Origin: Setoptus koraiensis
Taxonomy: Eukaryota; Arthropoda
DNA length: 64,000 nucleotides
Reading direction: 5' to 3'
NCBI GenBank assembly: GCA_048013815.1
Contig: CM106585.1
Span: 6,076,001-6,140,000, forward strand
Positions within the stretch are counted from its first letter, which is position 1, and each line of letters begins with the position of its first letter. The position numbers and the translations under genes are program-made. The notes below the pieces were generated by a model. That model worked only from the letters and a program-made list of their open reading frames with translations. It did no database searches and was not told the origin of the DNA. This document shows, in pieces, positions 35,915 through 45,393 of this stretch.

Positions 35915-37243
35915 GTTTTGTGCGAGCACCCAGCGACTGATATCAGTTGAGAGAGCAATAGCAACGAAGCTTGAGCTGAACAGTTGGCAAATGAATGAGT
36001 TGCATTCACGAGGAAATTGTGAGCAAAAGGCAAACTCTTTCTATGTCTCTCATTTGAGGTGAGTCAGAACAGTCAGTGTTTCTTTGATTTGATACAACTG
36101 TTGAATTGTTGTTTGTTTGTTTATTTGTTTGTATATATATTTTATATTTTGTTTATATATAGCATCAGCAATCAAGCAGCAAATTTGCTACTATTTGGCA
36201 AGGCTGCTCAAATAGTAGCGGTGGCGGCCACCACTGACAATAATAATTATTGATACAGTGATATACAGTCACTAAAGTGATTATAGTATAGTGACACCAA
36301 TCTAGCCGCAGCATACATCATCAGCAGCAGCAGCATTGGTATGATCGTAAGCAAACAAATTCCGAAAAACACCTTGCATCACCCGCCAAGAAAAGTGATT
36401 TTTGCCTTTTGTCTGATACGCATACGCACACACTAGTGAATCCTTATTATTTAATCTAATATCTCCATCATTTATCCACTCAAACTCGAGACGTAAATCA
36501 CTCTGCTGTCGTGCATTATAACACGGCGTGTAAAGCCAAACACGCAAGAGCAATCAACAATCTTGGCAACCGTGACACTGCCAATTGAATCACTTATCGA
36601 CTGGCTGTCTGATTGGGAGATATCACAACAACGAGCAAATCGACGTACATTCAACAACATCCGATCGGAACGTCAAGCTGAATTTCCTAGTCGGCGCAGT
36701 TGCATCTTCGCTCGGCATATTTTGTCACCATGTCGACAAGTAGAAACAGTGAGCAAATGTTGAGCGAAAAAGCCACAACTTTTTTCCTTTTATTGTTATA
36801 TTATAATTACAATGATATCCACACATCTGTAAATTGAGCTCCTGTCGACCCGTCGATTCGTTTCGCTCCGTTGTTAGATGGACTTGCTGACCAGCAGACT
36901 GGCATGTTGTAAATATGCGTATATCACACGACAGCCAGAAGAATTTTCAATCCGACCGCTGCTCGCGTGAACTCTTTTCGTCTGATTATTCATTCATGAC
37001 CCATGAATCATGGGCGAGAATGATAAAAATTGCTTGCAATAAGTAGTCGTTTGATGCACTCGCACATCGCGTAGACATGCATCGAATGCCTGATTCTCTG
37101 GGAGGCATATTAGCACGTCGGGCTTTATCGCCCGAATATCGGCTGCCCGAAATTTTTAGTTCGAAATGGAGTCGATTCTGGCTGGAAAAATCGTTCGAAG
37201 GATAAACAGATCCTACATGGATATAAACACATGGATATGCGCG

Positions 37244-37446
37244 CTATTGCCGGTATTTGTTGCCGGCATGTTTCAGGAATGTCGCAACTTTTCTGATCAG
37301 CTCATGTTGCACTCTTTCGCTGTCCGGCTCCCGGTCACCTGAATCGAGAGTGGCAAGCGTTGATGAAATCAGAACCTCCTGAAATATGAATACACAAATG
37401 ACTACACAATACATACGTTTTGTTGGGCACAAAATATTGTCAAGTG
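37244..37446 (-). CDS. Possible two-exon end of a small unknown protein
   Basis: On the minus strand an acceptor (ATATTTCAG) opens a frame ending at 37244 that reads EVLISSTLATLDSGDREPDS, then ERVQHELIRKVATFLKHAGN and KYRQ. Upstream, an exon ending AAC|GTATGT joins it in phase. The charged, helix-like tail would suit a secreted peptide precursor, but no family is recognised and no start exon with a signal peptide is certain. It may be chance. Confidence 0.25.
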
Positions 37447-38004
37447 CAACTCTGATGACTGTTGCCAATCTGAGCGACAGTCACAGACACAGTGTCCAGG
37501 TAAACACTCCATCAGATTGAAACAGTATCAGCATATGAATATTGCAAAGTTCCCAATTATCTTTGTAAAGTATAAACTATCAAGTTAAGTCTAACTTTTC
37601 AATTTGATTTATACAATGGCTCAGCTGGAGCTGCTCCATCGCGGACAGTGTGCCGACTCGTAAACAACCAATTGAACCACTAATTAGCAAGTAAGTGAGT
37701 CCGCATTCTGCCAGTGACGATTTCAAATATCTGATACCGAACCTAGTGTCTATGATGAAAACACAATTAGTTGCCGGGCGAGCCAGCTTAGTCACGCGAA
37801 AGCCCGCTTCAGATTATCAAAAGATATTTATCAAAAGTATCACCTAACTCATGGTCGTTAGCTCTATTTTTGAAACACCGAATTAAATAGCTTCATGCTT
37901 GTAACATCATACACAAAGCACTGAAGCCTCCTCCAATAAGATCGGGTGCGCATCGGGTATATTGAGGTGGCGAGTGGGATTAAGAGAACATTACATAAGT
38001 GGAA

Positions 38005-41000
38005 ATGGCTCCGTCAGCAGACCAAGGGCCCCAAATCTTTCTACCGAGATGCACCCAATTTAAATACGTGTTGCCAATGTGGGCGCTATGCTTGATTGTG
38101 GCAACGGTGCAATTTGTTGCACAATCAGGCAACTCCACAACCAACAAACAAATCGAAATCTCTTATAGCAACTTTGAAAAAATAATCTCGCCAGAAATAA
38201 AACACATGAACAGTGAACAGCAAAGTGCCCTGAATGGCACGTCAGCCCAAAGCTGTTACGCGGCGCATTCACACAATCCAGTCGGTTCAAAAAGTTTGTT
38301 TAAGAACAGTTCGTTGCATGAAAGAAAACCGTCTGGCGATCCGAGCCCAAGTGCCCCGCGAGTGAAAAGTGTTTCGTCTCCTTGTCGAACCAATTCGAAA
38401 TGGACAGTGAAAATTCGAGGGGGATCTCGTGAGGCGAACGAAATCGCCCAATCGCTCGGCTGCCGCAATCTGGGTCTGGTGAGTATCGACTCAGTCGATT
38501 CGACTGGCTCGGCGTCTCTCAGCAACATATCCCGATAATCGCTTTCTTACCCAAATTCACCACCCAAACTTATCGCCCAAATTTATCGCCCAAACTGATC
38601 GCCCAAATTTATCGCTGGGTTTACCACTGGACGACTCTGTCTCGATGAGCCCGCAGGTGAGGGGCTTTTCGCAAATGTATCTGTTCGAGGAGAGATGCCC
38701 GCGAGAATCGGCGAGCGCCCATTCACCGAGAGCCAAGAGGGGCGATTTTGTTGAGACGACAGATCTGTTGAAATTGCACAAAAACGTCGTGTGGGCCGAA
38801 CAACAAACAATATTGACTCGCGTAAAAAGATGGAGCCCTCCGGCGGAGATTTCGCACAGTCACCCGGGCGACGGAGCCAAAAGTCAGGACAGAGCGGCGC
38901 CCGTCCGACAGCCAAGATCGTCGATACTTGGGTCGCCCCCGCAGCCAGCCCACAGCTCACAGCAGCCAGCTCGCAGCTCACAGCAGCGGCCAGCGTTGCC
39001 ATTGCCGGCAATTGCTGCCGTTGTGTATGGCGAGGGCGCCTCGATGGCCGGCGGTGCTCACGTGAAGCCGGTCGGGCGACCGCTGCAGCGGCCTCAATTC
39101 GACTCACAATTGTCAATGTCGGCAATGGCGACAGCGGCAAACGCAAATGCAAACAGCGGCCACAGCGGGCCGAGTGCCGGTCGGATTGCGCAATCGGCCC
39201 AACCGCCGCAACCATTTCAGCAGCCAGCGGTGCAGCCGATGGTGCAGCCAGCGGTGCAGCCAGTGGTGCAACCAATGGCGCAAGCTGCCAGCAGTAGCGG
39301 CAGGATGATGGGCGCCAATTGGCAGTTGGTGCTAGGCACTTCCGGTGCGGCCCTGACCAGACCGGCGCGGCCGGCCGTGCCGAACGGGGCCGCTCAGCCG
39401 CAGCGCGTGTCGCCGGTCGGCCAGCAGCACCATCAACAGACTCATTTGTCTGTCGGTCACTCAACCGGCAGCCAGGGCGCCGGTCAGAAGGTGACCGGTA
39501 CGAACGGGTCGTCGGGCGCACCAGGCGGCGCTGGCGTTCACAAAAGTGGCACAGTTTCAACTAATAACAACAAAGCGGCAATTGATGCGGCGGCGACAAC
39601 AACGCCGGCGCGCAACTACGACGACGAATTGTGGACCCATCAGTGGTATTTGCAGGAACGGGCGCCAGGGGCCCCCGTCGACCAGAATCTGGTGAGCCTG
39701 CACGTGCAGGATGTGTGGCGAATGGGCTTCACGGGCAAAAATGTGGTTGTGACAGTGATAGACGACGGCCTAGAATGGAATCACACCGATTTGGTGGCCA
39801 ATTACGACTCAATGGCCAGTTACGACTACAACAACAACAGGCCAAGTCCGTATCCGCGTTACGACAGTCTCAACAAACAAAATCACGGCACTAGATGCGC
39901 CGGCGAAATAGCCATGCAGGCCAACAACAAAAAGTGTGGCATTGGCGTGGCACCAAACGCCCAAATTGGCGCCATTAAAATATTGGACGGCGAAATAGAC
40001 GAGCACATAGAGGCCATGTCACTGATACACAATTTGCACCACATTGACATTTATTCGGCCTCGTGGGGCCCCAACGACGACGGCATGACAGTGGAGGGGC
40101 CCAAGTTGACGCAGGCGCAGGCGTTGCGCGACGGCATTGAGCGCGGCCGGCGCGGCTTGGGCGCCATCTATATCTGGGCGAGCGGAAACGGGGGCAAGGA
40201 TGGCGACAATTGCAATTGTGACGGTTACGTCAGTTCACTGTACACAATCGCGATAGGTAGCGCCACTGAGAGGGGCCATTTCCCCTATTTTGGCGAACGA
40301 TGCGCCTCAATGATGGCGGTCACGTGCAGCAGCGGAACACTGACCGACAAGAAGGTGACCACCACAGATTTGCACAACAGGTGCACCACCAATTTCGTGG
40401 GTAAGTCCATCGTGGGTCTGTCATTCATTGCGTGATTTTTTCGTGATTTTTTCATGAATTTTTCATGATTTTTTCGTGATTTGTTCGTGATTTGTTCGTG
40501 ATTTGCGCGTGATTTGCGCGTGATTTGTGCGTGATTTGTTGTGACTGAAATGAGAGAGCGCGCTTCCCCACTTCCGGTTTCGAGCCGGCATACAATCATG
40601 CGACCAGTGTGTAACAATTTTCGCCGATATCAATTCTCGCTAGGAACCTCGGCGGCGGCCCCCCTCGCGGCCGGACTGATGGCTCTGGTGCTGGAGGCCA
40701 AGTGAGTGCAAACATAACAATAACATAACCATAGTCCGATACTATTATCACTGTGCTGGCTCGGCTGTCCGATGCAACCGGTTCGACGTCGCGCTAATTA
40801 ATTGCAATTGTTCTATTCAATCATAATTTGCATGATCATTATTTGCATGATCATTATTTGCATATCGTGCCGCAATTTGCATATTCGCGAATGATGATCG
40901 CTTTGATGACAATTACGCCGGCAGTCCCAACATCACCTGGCGAGACGCCCAGCACCTGGTGGCCTGGAATTGCGACTATTATCCGCTGCGGGACAACACG

Positions 41001-42211
41001 GGCTGGTTCAGAAATTCGGCCGGACTCATGTTCAACAACAAATTTGGCTTTGGTCTCATGAACGGCAAGCTGCTTGTGGAGAGCGCGCTCGCCTGGCAAA
41101 ATGTTGCCCCCAAAGGCATTTGTACCATACCCATCACAGCCGACAGCGACCTGTTGCCGGAGAGCATCTCCACTGGGGCCCCGGCTGTGCAAGTGCAATT
41201 CCACACAGACAATTGCCACAACGAGCACACCAATCATCACAATGGGCACACTAGTCACAACAATGGGGGCCCAATCAATTATTTGGAACACGTCGAATTG
41301 ATTGCAACCATCGAGTATCCCACCAGGGGCCATTTGGAGCTGTTCTTGAGCTCGCCCACGGGCACCACGTCCAATCTGCTCACCTATCGGCCCAGAGACA
41401 AGGCCATGATGGGCTTCACCGACTGGTCCTTCATGAGCGTTCACTTTTGGGGCGAACGGGCCCAGGGCACGTGGACGTTGCGGGTGCGCGACAAGCACCG
41501 GGGCCAGTCCAAAATAGACACCGGATACCTGGTCAATGCAACACTGAAACGTGAGTCAAATTATAATTTAATTATGCGATTATTCTAATTACGATTCACC
41601 TGACTCATCTGCTATTACATCATTCTATCGCCTTTCGACACGAATCAAAAATTCAACATTCAAAAATCGAAAATTCAAAAATCAAATTTGCGGCCGGCTG
41701 AAAATTAAAATTGATCAACAATGTCGAAACAACAATCAAACAATCAGTTCACGGCACAACAACTAGACCGGCTCATATGAACAAAGCGAGAGTCTATGAA
41801 GGCGAGCACGCAATCAAGGAAACACTGCAAAAGTCAATCGTTCAAGTGGTTAGTAATCTTGTTAATTGGGTTTGATTTTGACGCATTATTGTCATTATTA
41901 TTGTGACCAGTTGACGAGTTGTGCACATTACAAATCTCAGACCCAAATTCGCAAATCAGCCAAAAACAGATCATCTAATAATATAATAATATTATAATTC
42001 TAACCACAACCATCCCTGTTCTTCTGTCCACCTATCTTATGCAAATTATCCGTTTATTCACCGACTGTTCACCACCAACCAACTGACCACCACTAACAAG
42101 GATCCGGCCACCGGCCTGCAGACCCATGACGAGGACCCCTGGGATCCCGTGTATTTCGACGACATGTCGGCAGCGTTCAACGAGGAAAGTGAGGACAGAC
42201 CCGCAAGTTGA
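38005..42211 (+). CDS. PCSK1: Proprotein convertase PC1/3-like (subtilisin/kexin type 1)
   Basis: PC1/3 cleaves prohormones at paired basic sites in the regulated secretory pathway. Exons 38005-38478, 38657-40400, 40644-40701 and 40925-41550 join in phase. Two weaker exons (41793-41848, 42101-42211) would complete about 1,022 residues. Order: signal or anchor segment, propeptide (ANEIAQSLGCRNLGL, VVWAEQQ) ending at cleavage site RVKR (38819-38830), a 260-residue low-complexity insert, then the S8 protease with Asp in VIDDGLEWNHTDL, His in NHGTRCAGE, oxyanion Asn in WASGNGG and Ser in GTSAAAPLAAG. The P domain (FMSVHFWGERAQGTWTLRV) follows. The Asn excludes PC2, and the WRDAQHLVAWNCDYYPL segment favours PC1/3 over furin. 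The P-domain RRGDL motif reads TRGHL. The catalytic triad is intact. Confidence 0.92.
38569..38620. repeat. 13-bp minisatellite in the first PC1/3 intron
   Basis: Four units of TTTATCGCCCAAA type with period 13, ending about 36 bases before the next exon. Confidence 0.85.
38831..39610 (+). other. 260-residue insert between propeptide and protease of PC1/3
   Basis: The frame stays open for 780 bases between RVKR and DELWTHQWYLQ, where related convertases have only some 15-30 residues. It is rich in Pro, Ala, Gln, Ser and Gly and includes short repeats such as QPAVQPMVQPAVQPVVQP (near 39226-39285). I saw no strong GT donor and AG acceptor pair that would remove it. Confidence 0.65.
40432..40540. 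repeat. 11-bp minisatellite in PC1/3 intron
   Basis: About nine or ten units of GTGATTTTTTC and variants fill the left half of the intron between 40400 and 40644. Confidence 0.9.
42101..42211 (+). CDS. PCSK1: Probable last exon of PC1/3
   Basis: After AACAAG the phase 0 frame reads DPATGLQTHDEDPWDPVYFD and DMSAAFNEESEDRPAS, then stops. An acidic, amphipathic tail fits PC1/3-type C-termini, which sort the enzyme to dense-core granules. It joins in phase to a candidate exon at 41793-41848, but that exon has a poor acceptor. Assignment rests on position, phase and composition. Confidence 0.45.
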   Translation, partial: DPATGLQTHDEDPWDPVYFDDMSAAFNEESEDRPAS

Positions 42212-42305
42212 GTTTGTAAATAACAACAGACGATAATAATAATAATTCGGATAATTGGCCCAACTAGAAAATCACAGCGGTGCAATAAGCGACCGAATCG
42301 GGTTA

Positions 42306-42311
42306 TTTATT
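42306..42311 (-). terminator. AATAAA signal for the two-Ig gene
   Basis: TTTATT on + gives AATAAA on -, about 140 bases past the last sure Ig exon. The 3' end would fall between this gene and the convergent PC1/3 gene. Confidence 0.45.
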
Positions 42312-42450
42312 TACAGTTATTTAAACGATTATTGTCATTATCAAAATGCAATAACGACGACAGAATGACCACTGCTGGCCTGCCTAAACTCTGATTCGCT
42401 CTATAAAATCGTATTATTGAAATGGCCCCAGTAAAACGCCTTTAACTTAC

Positions 42451-43503
42451 CTTGTATGTCTACCTTGATGACTTTCCTGATCTCTTGTTGTAAGCTGTTC
42501 GATGCTTTACATTCGTACCAGCCAGAATGTTCCAATTGTGTCGATTTTATCTCAAGCTGTTCGCCTAGAAAAGACTTGACAGGAATACTTACAGAGGACG
42601 AATTAGCACGTTTAAATTGCGTTGCGTCATCTAATTTTGTCCACACAATTGAAGGTTTAGGTTGACCGCGCGCCGAGCATGTCACGGACAACTTCTGATT
42701 GAGGCCCAAATGCGTATCATGCGGTTCCACGAGCCAGCCCAATTCAACTGATCACGTTAAATAAACGAAAATATAAACAATTAGACGATAACGATTACTT
42801 GCGCTGTCAGTCAGCTCGGCTATTGATAACAATAATTAATATGATGCATAAGTATATAACAGGTAAATCCTCACCTGACACGACGAGATTGGCCGTGGCT
42901 CTGTCCGAGCCAAACGGATTTTCCGCCACACAAGTGTAGTTTGCCGCATCTTGCTCGGTCACTTTTGATATGCTCAAGAACGATTGGCCCCGTTTGTCGT
43001 TATTTTCAATTTTTATCCTCTCCAAATACTGCGAATCGTCGCCCAATGCGCCCATTTCTTGGTTGTTTTTGTACCAACTGAACTTGACCCCATCGAGATG
43101 CATCTTTGAGTGCATCAATGTGCAAATCAGCTCAACATCCGAACCCTCTGCGTAGCTTTCGGCCAGCTGGATGGGATGCAGTTTGGGTGCTGGGGAGCCT
43201 GAATAATGAGCGATAATTTGAAATGTGAGTTGGATATAAAATATGATTTAAATTAGAGTCATTCAGTAGTTATTTTGTTGGACCGATTTGAGGCTAAATT
43301 ACTTATAAATCGCTTGCTGACTTGCCTGATTTAACCGGGCTCGGTGCTGCCACTGATGAGCACGGCGAGTAGTAGTGACCTGAAAGATAATAGCACATAG
43401 CGATAACGAGCAAATTGTTGGAAAAAATCCCCTTCAATGTCGTGGCTCCGCATGGTGCCAATTGGCGGACCAATCTGTTGTTTCCTCTCTGCCGAGAGCT
43501 CAT
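42451..43503 (-). CDS. Two-immunoglobulin-domain protein, Dscam/hemicentin type
   Basis: Exons 43503-43326, 43198-42875 and 42747-42451 join in phase. The first encodes a hydrophobic leader (NNLLVIAMCYYLSGHYY). The second is a complete I-set Ig domain (CTLMHS, FSWYKNNQEM, DAANYTCVAENPFG). The third is another (CSARGQPKPSIVW, HSGWYECKASNS). The linker resembles the Dscam segment that starts PPRW..EP. The last sure exon ends CAAG|GTAAGT, and a few more residues and a stop probably lie between 42312 and 42445, so the protein would be about 265-275 residues. Such short forms recall the shortened Dscams of chelicerates or secreted two-Ig binders; the partner is unknown. The first intron appears to use a GC donor. 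Confidence 0.75.
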
Positions 43504-44700
43504 TGTTACGAATCGCAATTTAAACTGACAGCGTCAAACTGACAGCGATTAATTGAGTTACTCAATTTGAGTATGAATCGATGAGCGAAAAATATCTGGA
43601 TATATTCGTTTTGTTTGAAAAAGAGACGTTTATTTGAAGAAAAAAAAATTGAATCGTAGCCACACGAATTCGAATTGGAAAGCATGAATTCCTCACGATC
43701 AACGGCAGTGCTCCGATCAGCTGATTCGGATAAATGTTATCGTTGTGTCGAGTGTGCATCAACAACACACACTGCTGCAGCTTGGGCCCCTCGTTGGATG
43801 CGGGCCCCAGCGGGCATCTCACAGGCTCAGCTTCACTGAATCTACTGAACGAAAAGCGAGTGTCTCGATTAGAGACTCTCGTTGAGAATCAATTAGAACT
43901 CGGCGTTCTGTCATACTGCTGTCGAAATGCACAATTGGCATAATGAGACCGTAATTGGCCGTCACTAAAATATCGCGCATCGCCTCCGCTAACTTGAAAT
44001 CCGACGAGATAACTCGATTGGGGCTCCCCGAATAAATCGAATTGTATCGAATCAATTAAGACAACATGCGAATTTCTGGCGGATATTCGATTTCATGCGA
44101 ATTGCTGGCACAGGAATGAGACGAGAGAAGGATTTGAGGCCAGCGAGTTTCAGAGAGACGAGAGAAGGAGCTTATTCAGTGAATGGCATTTGTTGGAAAT
44201 TGTTTTCTTGTTTTTGGATGACATCGTCAACGTATTGCACACAAACTTTTACATAATTTAACATAATTTTATAATGTACATTGCTACTACTGTCGTCATT
44301 TATCCGATTAACCGATCCGATGCGTTGGTGATCGGTCAAGTTTGAGCATTAATTGTCATTATCGCGCCCCCGATGCGGCGATTTTTTGTGAGCGATTGCT
44401 GAATCAAGATCACAGTAGCGGATATGTGCTCACTTGCCACAAATATTTGTATTGCTGGCGCGTATTTGTTCTGGTATCAAACTGGGCGCTCCATTCAGGC
44501 AAAATTTGGCCTTCTTCAGTTCGGGCGGCGCTAACACTTGTAGTGCGGTATTGCTGGGGGCGATCAACCAAATACCCGAAATGCGCCCCAAATATGCGGC
44601 GATTGACGGCGTCTCGGGCCCATTATCCGGCGCAATCCGGCGCGATCCGGCGTGATCCGGCGCGATCCGCGACCGCCGACGACACTCAAACGCGGACGGG
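43504..44700. other. Spacer between the two-Ig gene and the NRF gene
   Basis: About 1.2 kb without a convincing gene. It should hold the minus-strand promoter of the two-Ig gene and the 3' flank of the NRF gene. A 10-bp tandem repeat lies at its right end. Confidence 0.5.
44627..44666. repeat. 10-bp minisatellite after the NRF stop codon
   Basis: Four units of CCGGCGCGAT type, about 35 bases beyond the stop codon of the NRF gene, so probably in its 3' untranslated region. Confidence 0.85.
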
Positions 44701-45393
44701 CTAGCGATTGTGCATGGGATAGGCATCCATGACTTTGTTGCCGTGATTTCTCCTCGTCATGTTATCGGCTTGTTGCGTCGCGCTGGAGCCACTGGGGGCC
44801 GACCTGTTGTTTGGGGCCAGTTGTCTGGGCTGTTGCTGGTGCGGGATATTTGTGCTGGTGAGTTTGGGCGCGGGCTTGGTGAGCGTGGGCGACTCGCAAT
44901 CGCTCAACGACGAGCTTATGTTCAATTGGGTGCAGTGTCTACGGCCGAGGGCGCATTTTTTCACGAGCCGCCGGAAGGGCAATTCAATGAATATGGACAG
45001 TAGAAATGCCAGTGCGAATGTAATGATGACATTGCCCATAAACGAGTGGAACATCATAAATAGAGATGAGAATATTGGCTGCTCTTGGATGGCCAAAACA
45101 AATGTGTGAACATAGGGAAATATCATGTAAGCCAAGAAGCTCAATCGTCCCATTAAAACAAACACTGGCGAGCCCAATATCCGGGCCACTGTCGAGTATT
45201 GGTGATCCCTGTTTGGCACACAAACATTGTACAATATGGCGGCGCAAGCCAGCGACCAAACGAGCCGGGCGCCCGCGTTGTAGAGGGCGCCCACGAGCAG
45301 GGGCGGCAGCACGCCCATGGACCAGTTGTAGGTGGAGAAGGTGATGGCGCCCATGAGCGACAGGGCGGCCAGCCAGAAGAGCAGTCCCACGCA
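44701..45393 (-). CDS. nrf-6: NRF exon 8: last membrane helices and tail
   Basis: It opens after CCCAAAG with CVGLLFWLAALSLMGAITFS, runs through several helices (SPVFVLMGRLSFLAYMIFPY) and ends in a soluble Ser/Pro/Gln-rich tail. Confidence 0.9.
   Translation of the reverse strand, partial: CVGLLFWLAALSLMGAITFSTYNWSMGVLPPLLVGALYNAGARLVWSLACAAILYNVCVPNRDHQYSTVARILGSPVFVLMGRLSFLAYMIFPYVHTFVLAIQEQPIFSSLFMMFHSFMGNVIITFALAFLLSIFIELPFRRLVKKCALGRRHCTQLNISSSLSDCESPTLTKPAPKLTSTNIPHQQQPRQLAPNNRSAPSGSSATQQADNMTRRNHGNKVMDAYPMHNR

Larger units (their letters stand above)
35787..38004. other. Spacer between NEK and the PC1/3 gene
   Basis: AT-rich spacer with a 13-bp minisatellite at 35837-35914. It contains a possible small spliced gene on the minus strand (37244-37446); otherwise I see only short frames without family resemblance. 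The convertase promoter should lie near its right end, but no clear TATA box is visible. Confidence 0.5.

Noticed and set aside
38583-39560. 325-codon open frame on - opposite PC1/3 exon 2
   Set aside because: Antisense shadow of a GC-rich, repeat-like coding stretch; the sense strand gives a convertase propeptide.
40854-41498. 214-codon open frame on - opposite the convertase P domain
   Set aside because: The sense strand has a clear family match; the antisense frame has none.
38657-41550. Assignment of the convertase to PC2 or furin
   Set aside because: The oxyanion residue is Asn (PC2 has Asp), and the WRDAQHLVAWNCDYYPL and GAGLM-like segments fit PC1/3 better than furin.
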